Shown: piece by piece, positions 38,915 through 48,281 of the stretch | Layout: every line of letters starts with the position of its first letter | Position numbering within the stretch: position 1 is the stretch's first letter | Source: Mycobacterium neglectum | Lineage (GTDB): Bacteria > Actinomycetota > Actinomycetes > Mycobacteriales > Mycobacteriaceae | Direction of reading: 5' to 3' | Assembly (NCBI RefSeq): GCF_002591975.1 | Contig: NZ_NVQE01000028.1 | Location: forward strand, 1 to 64,000 | DNA length: 64,000 nucleotides | The notes under the pieces: model-generated | The model's database searches: none | What the model saw: only the letters and a program-made list of their open reading frames with translations | What the model was told of the DNA's origin: nothing | Made by a program: the position numbers and the translations under genes

Positions 38915-40149
38915 GGCCTTCGCGCCAGCGCGACGAGGTGCACGACAATCCCGACCAGTGGACCGCACAGCAGCGCGACCACGGTGCGTGTCTCGAGGCT
39001 CAGCGGCAACAGCAACAGGGCCGTCGTTGCGACCGTCGCCGAGATCCACCCCAGTGAGTACGCCTGTTGCAGCGCTGCCGCCACCGTCGCGGCGCCGGTC
39101 ACGGTCAACAGCGCCATCGTGATCGCTGCGGCGGTCAGCCACGCCAGTAATGCGCCGCTGGCCGCGTAGTCGGCCCCGAACGCGGCGCGTAGCAGCCACG
39201 GTCCGAAGACGCCCGCAGCCAGCACACCGAGCAGGCCAACCGAGGTCACCACGGCGGCCGGTGCGATGAGCGCCCGCAGCCGGTGCGTGCGCTGGTCGAC
39301 GAAATGGGCGATCAGGTTCCCCTGCATGGCCGTCAACGGCACCAGTAGCGGTGCACGCGTCAGCGTCACGGCGAGGATCACGACGCCGCCTGTGGCCCCC
39401 AGATCATCCGAGGTCGCCTTGAGCAGCACAGGAAAGCCCATCACGAGCACGGCACTCGCGCCGGCCGCGGCGATCGAATGCGACGCCCCCCGCAGGAATG
39501 TGGCTGTGCTGCCGGGTGTCAGCAGCTTGGCGGCTTCCCGTGCGGAAGGGGAGACGGTCAACATGATCAGCCAGGCGATCGCACCCGCCACCGTCGCCCA
39601 CAGGTATCCGGCCAGCCCCCAACCCACCAAAAACGTCGTCGTTGCCACGATCATCCGCAGGCCGGCATCGGTCACCATCAGTGATCCGTATCCGGTCCAC
39701 CGGTCCAGCCCGGCGAGCATGCCCATCAGCGTGGCGTGCAGGCAGAAGCCGGCAAGGCCCACAGACAGCAGCGCAACCGACAGCCACCGCGACTCGGCGA
39801 ACACGTGTGCCGACCACAGCGGGGAACTGAGGGCGATCACCCCGGCGGCGGCGACGCCGACCAGCGCCGCCACCCTCATCGGGTGCGTCCGCGGCCCGGT
39901 GACGACCCCGGTGTGGCCGGCCGAGCGCACCTCCCTGGTCGCTTCCTGCAAGAGCCCGAACGAGGCGCCGGTCACCAGGCCGAACGCCCCCCAGAACACG
40001 CTGAAGACAGAGAAGCCGATCGGCTCGAGGTCGCGGGCGGCGAGGTAGAGCACCGCGTACCCGCACAAAGCGGTGAGCGCCGTTGCCGCGCCGACCCTGG
40101 CCACGCTCGCCCGCGTGACGGGGCCGGCCGGCGTGCCCGCGTCGGTCAC
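38911..40149 (-). CDS. MOP/MATE-like polytopic membrane protein, third gene of the Pls operon (Rv3630-like)
   Basis: A 412-residue integral membrane protein with about 12 membrane segments, resembling polysaccharide/lipid flippases of the MOP superfamily. No enzyme motif is seen. GTG 40149 overlaps the stop of the peptidase gene (GTGA), so it is translationally coupled to the Pls synthetase operon. The longer ORF to 40290 is rejected for that reason. A homologue (Rv3630, 431 residues) exists in M. tuberculosis, as I recall without the synthetase. A role in exporting the product is inference. Confidence 0.83.
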   Translation of the reverse strand: MTDAGTPAGPVTRASVARVGAATALTALCGYAVLYLAARDLEPIGFSVFSVFWGAFGLVTGASFGLLQEATREVRSAGHTGVVTGPRTHPMRVAALVGVAAAGVIALSSPLWSAHVFAESRWLSVALLSVGLAGFCLHATLMGMLAGLDRWTGYGSLMVTDAGLRMIVATTTFLVGWGLAGYLWATVAGAIAWLIMLTVSPSAREAAKLLTPGSTATFLRGASHSIAAAGASAVLVMGFPVLLKATSDDLGATGGVVILAVTLTRAPLLVPLTAMQGNLIAHFVDQRTHRLRALIAPAAVVTSVGLLGVLAAGVFGPWLLRAAFGADYAASGALLAWLTAAAITMALLTVTGAATVAAALQQAYSLGWISATVATTALLLLPLSLETRTVVALLCGPLVGIVVHLVALARRP

Positions 40150-41483
40150 GTGGCGATGTCCAGCGCGGGTAGCTCCGTCGAGTAGAGCCATGCCGCCCAC
40201 AACGGCCTCAGTGACTCGTTTGTATAGTTCGCCGCGAGCCCGGTGAAGTCGTCGGTCACCGCGGTGCTGTGCCGATACCGTGCCGTCCAATCACGAAGCA
40301 GCGCAAAGAAGTTGTCGTCACCGATGCGCCGCCGAAGCACATGCAGCGTGAGTGCGCCCCGCTTGTACACCCGGTCGTCGAACATGTCGCGGGGTCCGGG
40401 ATCCGCCAGCAACAGGTCCTCAGGCGAATCGGCCAACCGCTGGTAGTAGTGTCGCGCCCACTCGTCGGCGGTTCGACCGCCCGAGTGTTCAGACCACAGC
40501 CACTCCGCGTAGCAGGCGAAGCCCTCGTGCAACCAGATATGCCGCCAGCGCTGGGCGGTAACCGAATTGCCGAACCACTGGTGAGCCAGTTCGTGTGCGA
40601 TCAGGCGCTCGGAAGTGCCGCTTCCATCACAGTGATTGGCACCGAAAATCGAGATACCTTGTGCCTCAAGCGGTATCTCCAGATCGTCGTCGGTGACCAC
40701 GATGGTGTAGCCGCTGGCCAGGGGGTACGGTCCAAACAGTTTGACGAACAACTTCATCATCTGCGGTTGGTCGGCGAAGTCCTGTTCGAAGTTGTGCCGC
40801 AACCGGTTTGGCAGCACCGCGTGCATATGGACGCCGTTCTTGGCCATGCGGTGCCGGTGGTACACCCCGATCTGCAAGGTCAGCAGGTACGTCGACGTCG
40901 GCTCTGCTTGCTCGTAGGTCCAGGTGGTCATTCCGGCCCGCGCCCGCTTGGACACCAGCTCACCGTTGGCGAGCGCGTAGTACGAACTCTCGGTGCTGAT
41001 CCGGATGGAGAAGCTCGCCTTCGCGCTGGGGTGGTCGTCGCAGGGAAACCAAGAGGCGGCGCCGTTCGGTTGACCCGCCACCAGAGCACCCTCGGTCAGC
41101 TCTTCGAAACCGACGTCACCCCAATGAGAGTGGATCGGCCGCGGAGATCCGCCGTAGCGCACGACGATCGACATCGCGGCTCCGGCGGGCACGGCGTCCG
41201 CCAGACCGATGTGCAGCTTGTGATGCGACGACCTGAACTGCGCGGGTCGTCGTCCGTTCACCGTCACCTTCGTCACGTTGAGTGCGTGGGACAGGTCGAG
41301 GGTGAAGCTTCGCAGAGCCGCAAGTGTTACGGCGGTGATCGTCGCCGTGCCGGACAGTCGATTGATCGCGACCTTGTATTCCAGGTCGAGTTCGTAGCGC
41401 GATACCCGGTAGCCGAAATTGCCGTTGGCCGGGATGTATGGATCGATGACGGGAGCGGGCCCCTTCTTCTTGCTGCGTGTCAC
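40146..41483 (-). CDS. M1-family zinc metallopeptidase, second gene of the Pls operon
   Basis: Gluzincin aminopeptidase-like protein of 445 residues without a signal peptide. The zinc site is HELAH (297-301) with the third ligand E320 in WLHEGF. The exopeptidase GxMEN-type segment is degenerate (EAQGISIFGAN), so classic aminopeptidase specificity is not assured. GTG 41483 overlaps the synthetase stop (GTGA). Epsilon-poly-lysine producers carry a zinc aminopeptidase (Pld) that degrades the polymer (recalled). This gene may play that self-protection or trimming role. Being only 445 residues, it lacks the long C-terminal domain of PepN. Confidence 0.9.
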   Translation of the reverse strand: MTRSKKKGPAPVIDPYIPANGNFGYRVSRYELDLEYKVAINRLSGTATITAVTLAALRSFTLDLSHALNVTKVTVNGRRPAQFRSSHHKLHIGLADAVPAGAAMSIVVRYGGSPRPIHSHWGDVGFEELTEGALVAGQPNGAASWFPCDDHPSAKASFSIRISTESSYYALANGELVSKRARAGMTTWTYEQAEPTSTYLLTLQIGVYHRHRMAKNGVHMHAVLPNRLRHNFEQDFADQPQMMKLFVKLFGPYPLASGYTIVVTDDDLEIPLEAQGISIFGANHCDGSGTSERLIAHELAHQWFGNSVTAQRWRHIWLHEGFACYAEWLWSEHSGGRTADEWARHYYQRLADSPEDLLLADPGPRDMFDDRVYKRGALTLHVLRRRIGDDNFFALLRDWTARYRHSTAVTDDFTGLAANYTNESLRPLWAAWLYSTELPALDIAT

Positions 41484-44400
41484 GCGGCGGCGTCTTTTGG
41501 CTTCTTGGGTGCCGGATCAGGTGTGTCGCCGCCGCGATTCTTGCGGAACAGATTCCACGGCGCGATCGGATTGCCGAGCCAGCGGGTCGAGGGCGGTACT
41601 TCGTCGCCACGCATCACCAGTGAGGCCGGGCCGACCGTCGCGCCCGCACCGATCCGTGCGGCGGGCAACGCGACGCAGTGTGGTCCCAGAGTCGAACCCT
41701 CCTCCAGCACAACGGTGTCCATCCGCATGATGCGGTCGTGGAACAGGTGCGTCTGAACCACGCAGCCACGGTTGACGGTTGACCCCTTGTCGAGGGTGAC
41801 CAGGTCGGCCTCTGGCAACCAGTACGTTTCGCACCAGACACCGCGCCCGATCGACGCGCCGAGCGCCCGCAGCCACAGGTTCATCACCGGAGTGCCGGTC
41901 GCTGCGCGCGCGAACCACGGCGCCGCGACGGTCTCGACGAAGGTGTCCGACACTTCATTGCGCCACACGAATGGCGACCACAGCGGATGCTCGATGGCCT
42001 GAATGCGGCCCACCACAACCCATTTCGCTATCACCGCGATGCCGCCGGCGATCGCGCCCGCCGCCAGCAGCACGGTACCGCCGGCCAGCACCGGCCACAG
42101 CCAACCGAAACTGACAGCCAGCCATTGCAACGCCAGCAGCACGGCGACACCGATCGCAAACGTCACGATCAGCGGGATGATCCGGCAGGTTTCGACCATG
42201 GCGCGCAGGATCTTCAGCCGCAGTGACGGATGGAAGGTGCGCAGTGTGTCGGCCGCTGTCGGTTTGCGCCGCAGTCGAACCGGCGGGCTGCCGAGCCACG
42301 ACGATCCCGCCTTCGCCTTGTGCGGTGCGGCGGACAGCACCGCGACCAGCCCGTCGTCGGGCACCTTTCGGCCCGGCTGGGTGATGCCCGAGTTGCCGAG
42401 GAAAGCGCGTTTGCCGATGGTCGCCTTCGCGACGTGGATCCAGCCGCCGCCGAGTTCATAGGACGCCACCATGGTGTCGTCGGCCAGGAACGCGCCGTCC
42501 TCGATCACCGTGAACTTCGGTGTCAGCAGCGCCGTCGAAATCTCGGTGCCGCGGCCCACCTTCGCGCCGAGCACGCGCAGCCACCACGGGGTCAGCAGGC
42601 TGGCGTACAGCGGGAACAGGTAGTTGCGCGCAGCGTCCATCAGTCGCTCGGTGGCCCATATCTGCCAGCCGACGCGACTGCGCACCGGGTGATAGCCCTC
42701 ACTGAGCCACAGCGAAAGAACCCGCACCCCGATCACCGTCAGCAGTGCGTATGTCAGCACGGCGGCCACCGTCGCCACCGGGGTCCACAGTGCGGCAGGT
42801 GCGATCGCGGCCGTCACCGTGCCCGCGCCGCGGATACCCCACCCGATCACGGCGAGGCCGACACCGAGTGCCAGCAGCGGCACCGCGCCAAGGAGCACCG
42901 ACGTCGCTCCGTAGACAACGACCCACAGCGGTGCCCGTCGCGGTCGGTGATCTGGCCACGGATGGCGGGCCTTACCGGACTTCACCGCGGGCGAGCCTTT
43001 CCAGTACTGGCCGTTCTTGACCTTGCCGACCACCCCCGAACCCGGGGCGACGTCCGCGTTCTTGCCGACGATGGCCCCGGGCAGCAGCGTCGTGCGGGCG
43101 CCGATGGTGGCGTCGTTGCCGATGGTGATCCGGCCGACGTGGAAGTGGTCGCCGTCGATCCAGTGGCCCGTGAGATCGACCTCGGGTTCGACCGAACTGC
43201 GGTGACCGAGTTTCATCATCCCCGTCACCGGCGGGGCCGAGTGCAGGTCGACCCCCTTGCCGACCTTGTTGCCGAGCGCGCGGGCGTAGTACACCAGCCA
43301 CGGCGCGCCTGCCAGATTCTCCGCACCGCTGGCCTCCGCGAGACGTTCGGCGAACCACACCCGCAGATGCGCAGGACCGCCGCGGCGATACGTGCCGGGC
43401 TCCAAACCTGACAACAGCATCCGTGCGAACAGCACCGCGATGCCCATCCGGCCCAACGGACTGACGAACAGCAGGAATCCCGCGACGATCCACCACCAGC
43501 TGATTGATGCCGCCCATGGCACCAGATTCAGTTCGGCGGCGACGTTGTTGGCCAGGGCCAGCCAGACCACCCACTGCAGCCCGGTCAGCGTGGACAGGGG
43601 CAGCGTCAGGGCGACCTGGACGGCTTGGGAGAGCCACGGCGTCGGTGCGACCACACGGGTCTTTACCCGCGGCGGCGGTTTGAGTTCGTCGAGATATCCG
43701 GTCAGCGAGCCGAGTCGGGGATGGTCGTAGAGGTCGGCGACCGTCACCTGCGGATACCGCTGACGTAGTGCGGCCACCAACTGGGCGGCCGACAACGATC
43801 CGCCGCCGAGAGCGAAGAAGTCCGCCTCGGGACCCTCGATGGCGGAGGCCAGGACGTCGCGCCACAGGCCCGCCACCCAGCCCATCGTGCCCACCAAATC
43901 GGCGGCATCGGCGCCCTCCGGTTCGCCGGGAGGCGGCCACGGCAGTGCGTTGCGGTCGACCTTGCCCGAGGTCCGGGTGGGCAGTTCGGCCACGAGCACC
44001 AGGCGCGGCACGAGCGCAGCGGGCAAAGCCTCGGCCAGCGTGGCGCGCGCCGCAGCCAGATCGAAGGACGGATCTGCGCTCGCTATGTAGCCGACCAGCA
44101 GCGGGGTGCCACTGGCCGTGCGCCGCACCGCGGCCGCGCCGCCGCTGACTCCCGGCAGATTGACCAGCGCCGCATCGACCTCGCCCAGCTCGATCCGGCG
44201 GCCGCCGACCTTGACCTGGTCGTCGGCGCGCCCCTGGAAGTAGAGGCCGTCGGTCTCTAGGCGAACCAGGTCGCCGCTGCGGTATGCGCGATCCCAACCC
44301 AAAGAAGGCATAGCGGCGTACTTCTCGGCGTCCTTGTCCGGATCCAGATAGCGGGCCAGGCCGACGCCGCCGATGACGAGTTCACCGACCTCGCCCGGCG

Positions 44401-45409
44401 ACACCGGGACGCCCGAGCGGTCGACCACCGCCAGGTCCCAGCCGGGCAGTGGCAGCCCGATGCTGACAGGCGCGGCGCCCGCCAGCCGCGCCGCGCACGC
44501 GACGACGGTCGCCTCGGTGGGTCCGTAGGTGTTCCACACCTCGCGCCCCTCGACCGCGAGCCGCTCGGCGAGCTCCGGCGGGCAGGCCTCACCGCCGAAG
44601 ATCAGCAGCCGCACCGCCTCGAGCGCCTCGGCGGGCCATAACGCCGCAAGCGTCGGCACGGTGGAGACAACCGTGATGTCCCGCGACACCAGCCATGGGC
44701 CCAGATCCATGCCGCTGCGTACCAGCGACCGTGGTGCAGGCACCAGGCACGCCCCGTGCCGCCAGGCCAGCCACATCTCCTCGCACGACGCATCGAACGC
44801 CACCGACAGTCCGGCCAGCACCCGGTCGCCTGGCCCGATCGGATTGTCCTGCAGAAACATTCGTGCTTCCGCATCGACGAACGCCGCCGCACTCCGATGC
44901 GTGACCGCAACGCCCTTCGGCGTACCGGTGGAGCCCGAGGTGAAGATGATCCACGCGTCGTCACGGCCGAGTGGAGCGGCGGCCCGCCACCCGCGCGAGG
45001 AGCCATGGGCGCGGATCAGCCCCGCCTCGGTGATGATCGCGACCACGCGGGCCTCGCCGAACACCAGGTCGGCCCGTTCGTCGGGATCGTCGGCGTCCAC
45101 CGGAACGTAGGCCGCGCCGCTGGCCAGGGTCGCGAGGATCGCCACGTACAGCGCGTAGCTGCCCGATGGCATGCGGATTCCGATGCGGTCCCCGCGCCCG
45201 ATGCCCCGGGTGGCCAGCCATTCGACGCTGTCCTCGATATCGGAGACCAGCTCGGCATAGGTGAGCTGGACCTCGCCGTCGTCGATGGCAGGCGAATCCG
45301 GATGACGGCCCGCGGTGTCGTAGAGGATGTCGATGAGCGTGCGGGGTTCGGGCGCATGTGCCGACAGCAGATACTGCGCAGGTATCTGGTGCCCAACGTC
45401 CCCAGTCAC
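41480..45409 (-). CDS. Pls/PosA-family non-ribosomal peptide synthetase (poly-lysine-synthetase-like)
   Basis: A 1309-residue membrane synthetase. The order is adenylation domain (about 20-490; FTSGSTGTPKGV, NTYGPTEATV, TRTSGKVDRN), carrier domain with FFALGGGS (Ser about 538), then three blocks of membrane helices alternating with left-handed beta-helix-like acyltransferase modules. This is the layout of epsilon-poly-L-lysine synthetase Pls. Hand alignment to GrsA gives the pocket D-A-E-S-I-G-T-V-V-K, close to the lysine code I recall for bacitracin synthetase (DAESIGSVCK). There is no condensation or thioesterase domain. GTG 45409 is preferred; GTG 45448 is possible. First gene of a coupled three-gene operon. 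Confidence 0.9.
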   Translation of the reverse strand: MTGDVGHQIPAQYLLSAHAPEPRTLIDILYDTAGRHPDSPAIDDGEVQLTYAELVSDIEDSVEWLATRGIGRGDRIGIRMPSGSYALYVAILATLASGAAYVPVDADDPDERADLVFGEARVVAIITEAGLIRAHGSSRGWRAAAPLGRDDAWIIFTSGSTGTPKGVAVTHRSAAAFVDAEARMFLQDNPIGPGDRVLAGLSVAFDASCEEMWLAWRHGACLVPAPRSLVRSGMDLGPWLVSRDITVVSTVPTLAALWPAEALEAVRLLIFGGEACPPELAERLAVEGREVWNTYGPTEATVVACAARLAGAAPVSIGLPLPGWDLAVVDRSGVPVSPGEVGELVIGGVGLARYLDPDKDAEKYAAMPSLGWDRAYRSGDLVRLETDGLYFQGRADDQVKVGGRRIELGEVDAALVNLPGVSGGAAAVRRTASGTPLLVGYIASADPSFDLAAARATLAEALPAALVPRLVLVAELPTRTSGKVDRNALPWPPPGEPEGADAADLVGTMGWVAGLWRDVLASAIEGPEADFFALGGGSLSAAQLVAALRQRYPQVTVADLYDHPRLGSLTGYLDELKPPPRVKTRVVAPTPWLSQAVQVALTLPLSTLTGLQWVVWLALANNVAAELNLVPWAASISWWWIVAGFLLFVSPLGRMGIAVLFARMLLSGLEPGTYRRGGPAHLRVWFAERLAEASGAENLAGAPWLVYYARALGNKVGKGVDLHSAPPVTGMMKLGHRSSVEPEVDLTGHWIDGDHFHVGRITIGNDATIGARTTLLPGAIVGKNADVAPGSGVVGKVKNGQYWKGSPAVKSGKARHPWPDHRPRRAPLWVVVYGATSVLLGAVPLLALGVGLAVIGWGIRGAGTVTAAIAPAALWTPVATVAAVLTYALLTVIGVRVLSLWLSEGYHPVRSRVGWQIWATERLMDAARNYLFPLYASLLTPWWLRVLGAKVGRGTEISTALLTPKFTVIEDGAFLADDTMVASYELGGGWIHVAKATIGKRAFLGNSGITQPGRKVPDDGLVAVLSAAPHKAKAGSSWLGSPPVRLRRKPTAADTLRTFHPSLRLKILRAMVETCRIIPLIVTFAIGVAVLLALQWLAVSFGWLWPVLAGGTVLLAAGAIAGGIAVIAKWVVVGRIQAIEHPLWSPFVWRNEVSDTFVETVAAPWFARAATGTPVMNLWLRALGASIGRGVWCETYWLPEADLVTLDKGSTVNRGCVVQTHLFHDRIMRMDTVVLEEGSTLGPHCVALPAARIGAGATVGPASLVMRGDEVPPSTRWLGNPIAPWNLFRKNRGGDTPDPAPKKPKDAAA

Positions 45410-45544
45410 GGATACAAAACTACTAAGCGGCCATGGCTGCGCGTGCACGCCGCACGCGGTGGCTGATCACAATTGCGCGAACAGCGATCGCACGTTTGAT
45501 CTCCTCGATTTCGGTCAATCGCGGTTACCTGGCAGAATCACGGG

Positions 45545-45646
45545 CGGAGGGGAGTATTCCTTCGCCGCAGCGTCGTCATCACGTCGACCCCAATCGGTCG
45601 ACCGGTGCTGCGGGCCGCACGGTCGTGGCGGTGGAAGAGACCTCCG
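45545..45646 (+). promoter_or_regulatory. yybP-ykoY (Mn2+) riboswitch before terC
   Basis: P1 is CGGAGG (45545-45550) with CCTCCG (45641-45646). The conserved L1 GGGGAGTA (45549-45556) and the L3-type CGTCATCACG (about 45573-45583) are both present, and GAAGAGACCT closes the fold as in this riboswitch class, which senses Mn2+. The downstream terC-type gene is a common target. CCTCCGG (45641-45647) is the exact complement of CCGGAGG (45684-45690), the terC Shine-Dalgarno, so P1 and a ribosome-site-blocking helix exclude each other. Confidence 0.85.
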
Positions 45647-45694
45647 GCGTTTTTCGGGCCGCATCCGCGGCTCGCCGCGACGACCGGAGGTTTT

Positions 45695-46729
45695 GTGAAC
45701 GTTTCTCAACTCGAGTGGATCATCACGCTGGGCGTGACGATCGCGATTCTGCTGTTCGACGTCATCGTGATCGGGCGTCGCCCGCACGAACCGACGAAGC
45801 GCGAAACCGGCACGTATCTGACGATCTACCTCACGCTTGCGGTCGCATTCGGCATCTGGGTGTGGAACTTCCACGGCAGCCAGTTCGGCCTGGAGTTCTT
45901 CACAGGTTGGCTCACCGAATACAGCCTCTCGGTGGACAACTTGTTCATCTTCTTGATCATCATGGCCAGCTTCAAGGTGCCGAGGAAGTATCAGCAGCAG
46001 GCGCTGCTGGTCGGCATCATCCTGGCGCTGATCTTCCGCGGCATCTTCATCGCGCTCGGCGCGGTGGCCATCAACCAGTTCTCCTGGATTTTCTACGCTT
46101 TCGGCGCGTTTCTGGTCTACACCGCCATCACGCTCGTCCGCGACACCGATCACGATGACGACGCCGAGAACTTCGTGGTGCGCTTCGCGCGCAAGCATCT
46201 CAGCCTGACCGATGAGTGGCACGGCCTCAAGATGTGGATCAGGGAGAACGGCAAGCGGCTGATGACGCCGATGTTCCTCGTGATCGTCGCGCTCGGCACC
46301 ACCGATCTGCTCTTCGCGCTGGACTCGATTCCCGCGATCTACGGCCTGACCCGCGAGCCGTATCTGGTGTTCACGGCGAACGTGTTCGCGCTGATGGGTC
46401 TGCGTCAGCTCTACTTCCTGCTCGGTGACCTGTTGAAGCGGCTGGTCTACCTGTCGCAGGGGCTCGCCATCATCCTCGCGTTCATCGGCGTGAAGCTGAT
46501 CCTGCACGCGCTGCACGAGAACGAGCTGCCCTTCATCAACGGCGGCGAGCATGTGCCGGTGCCGGAGATCCCGACGCTGGCCAGCCTCGGCGTGATCATC
46601 GTGACGCTGCTCATCACCACCGTGGCCAGCCTCTACAAGACGCGCGTGCACGATGTGAAGAACGGCAAGGACAGCGACGCCGGCAAGGATTCGGCGCCGG
46701 CTACCGAGGAGTCCTTGGATCCGCGCTGA
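45695..46729 (+). CDS. TerC-family membrane transporter, probably Mn2+ exporter
   Basis: A 344-residue protein with about eight or nine membrane segments of the TerC/Alx family. Family marks are the acidic membrane motifs SLSVDNLFIFLII and LFALDSIPAIYGLT. Bacterial Alx/TerC proteins export manganese (established for E. coli and B. subtilis). GTG 45695 has GGAGG four bases upstream; the longer ORF to 45605 would run through the riboswitch and is rejected. The gene is divergent from the Pls operon. Confidence 0.92.
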   Translation: MNVSQLEWIITLGVTIAILLFDVIVIGRRPHEPTKRETGTYLTIYLTLAVAFGIWVWNFHGSQFGLEFFTGWLTEYSLSVDNLFIFLIIMASFKVPRKYQQQALLVGIILALIFRGIFIALGAVAINQFSWIFYAFGAFLVYTAITLVRDTDHDDDAENFVVRFARKHLSLTDEWHGLKMWIRENGKRLMTPMFLVIVALGTTDLLFALDSIPAIYGLTREPYLVFTANVFALMGLRQLYFLLGDLLKRLVYLSQGLAIILAFIGVKLILHALHENELPFINGGEHVPVPEIPTLASLGVIIVTLLITTVASLYKTRVHDVKNGKDSDAGKDSAPATEESLDPR

Positions 46730-46788
46730 TCGGAAGGGTCGACGGCGGCCGCTCGAACGCCGACCGGTACTGCGCTGGCTCTGCGGGA

Positions 46789-47934
46789 TCAGGCGAAGGC
46801 TTCGTAGACCAGCGTGAAGTACCGGTCGGTGCGGGGCGAACCCTCGATTCCCGGCCCCATCTTGTTCATCACGTAGGCGACCGTGGCGCGACGGTCGGGG
46901 TTCATGGTTTCCCACGATCCGCCCCAGCCGCCCCAGAAGCAGATGCGTCCGTCGGGAACGAACGGAATGGATTCGCGTTGCGGAAGACCGAATCCCAACC
47001 CGAATCTCAGCGGATGATTGGCCAGGACGAGATCGGGGCCGTCGGATTGGACTTCGAAGATCTTGTCGATGGTTTCGGGCCGCAGTAGTTGGACACCATC
47101 CACCGTGCCGCCCAACGAAATCGCGGACAGGATGCGCGCCAGTGATCTGGCGTTGCCGTGGCCGTTGGCTCCGCCGATGTCGGCGGCCCGCCACCCATCG
47201 GTGTTGGCTACGGCGGGGTCGGGCGCCGGGCCGGTGAACGTTTTCAACATCGGTGCGGGCCACTGATCCATGGGCGGAAGGTCGAGCGGCTCCGTCGCGG
47301 GAATGATCTCCGCGATCCGGCCGGCATCAGTCGGGCTGGCGCCGATCTGGAAGTCGGCGCCGAGCGGGCCGGCGATCTCGTCGCGCACGAAGTCTTTCAA
47401 CGTCGTTCCGGTCACGCGGCGCAGGACCTCGCCGATGAGATGGCCGTAGGTGAGGGCGTGATAGCCCGATGCGGTGCCCGGTTGCCACCACGGAGCCTGG
47501 GCGGCCAGTGCGGCCGTCGACTTCGCCCAGTCGAAAACATCCTCCACCACCACCGGCTGGTCCCATCCGGAAAGACCCGACGTGTGTGACAGCAGATGAC
47601 GAAACTCGATGTGCTGCTTGCCGTTCGCGGCGAACTCAGGCCAGTAGGTGGCCACGGGTGCGGTGGCTTCGACCAGTCCCCGGTCGATGAGCATCAGGGC
47701 TGCAAGCGCAGTGATCGTCTTGGTCGACGACCAGACGTTGACGATGGTGTCCTCACTCCACGGCACCGTCTTCGCGGCGTCCGCGTGGCCGCCCCACATG
47801 TCGACCACGGATTCGCCGTCGATGTCGATCGCTATGGCGGCGCCGACTTCGCCGCCGCACAGGATCTCGTCGGCGAGCGCCTCGGCCACCTTGTCGAATC
47901 GCGGATCGCAGTGCCCCTGCAGTACGTCATGCAT
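46789..47934 (-). CDS. Beta-lactamase-fold serine hydrolase (esterase-like)
   Basis: A 381-residue protein of the class C beta-lactamase/EstB esterase family. The SxxK motif is in NVWSSTKTITALAALML, the Tyr motif is in GYHALTYGHLIGEVLRR, and the third element is CFWGGWGGSWETMNP. No signal peptide is present, so it is probably a cytosolic esterase or lipase like the mycobacterial LipD/LipE/LipL group rather than a beta-lactamase. It is convergent to terC with a 59-base gap and divergent from the secreted peptide gene. Confidence 0.88.
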   Translation of the reverse strand: MHDVLQGHCDPRFDKVAEALADEILCGGEVGAAIAIDIDGESVVDMWGGHADAAKTVPWSEDTIVNVWSSTKTITALAALMLIDRGLVEATAPVATYWPEFAANGKQHIEFRHLLSHTSGLSGWDQPVVVEDVFDWAKSTAALAAQAPWWQPGTASGYHALTYGHLIGEVLRRVTGTTLKDFVRDEIAGPLGADFQIGASPTDAGRIAEIIPATEPLDLPPMDQWPAPMLKTFTGPAPDPAVANTDGWRAADIGGANGHGNARSLARILSAISLGGTVDGVQLLRPETIDKIFEVQSDGPDLVLANHPLRFGLGFGLPQRESIPFVPDGRICFWGGWGGSWETMNPDRRATVAYVMNKMGPGIEGSPRTDRYFTLVYEAFA

Positions 47935-48047
47935 CGGACCATCATGCGACGCCCGGTGTCGCTTTGTTCCGGCAATTGCGAAGTGCCCCCGGCCCCTGAG
48001 AGGTACCTTCTGCTTACCCGAGAGTCAATATTGAGGGGGAGCAGTCT

Positions 48048-48281
48048 ATGCACAGACTCACGATGGCGGTCGCTGTGGCCGCGATGGCGACCGGAACAAT
48101 CCTGACCGCGCCGGCAGCCGCGGCGGGAGTTGTTCAAGATGCGACCTACACCCAGCCTTCGGTGCCGACCGCACCGAAGACCCAGCCGCTGGACTGCTAT
48201 GGGACCACAGGCAACATGGGCTGCGGACCCGGCTGGTTCTGGCGCGACGGGTGGCGCGGATGGGCGTGTTACCCATGCTGA
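48048..48281 (+). CDS. Small secreted cysteine-rich peptide
   Basis: A 77-residue precursor with signal peptide MHRLTMAVAVAAMATGTIL...APAAAA (cleavage near residue 26). The mature part is about 50 residues, with a Thr/Pro-rich start and a compact tail rich in Cys, Gly and Trp (C50, C59, C74, C77; GWFWRDGWRGWACYPC). Four cysteines could form two disulfides. GAGGGGGA lies upstream of the ATG. Its stop overlaps the next secreted protein gene by seven bases. I do not recognise the family; a small extracellular peptide of unknown role. Confidence 0.72.
   Translation: MHRLTMAVAVAAMATGTILTAPAAAAGVVQDATYTQPSVPTAPKTQPLDCYGTTGNMGCGPGWFWRDGWRGWACYPC

Noticed and set aside
45515..47263. 582-codon minus-strand frame antisense to the riboswitch, terC and part of the esterase gene
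   Set aside because: Spans several unrelated features and has no recognisable domain; a GC-skewed shadow.
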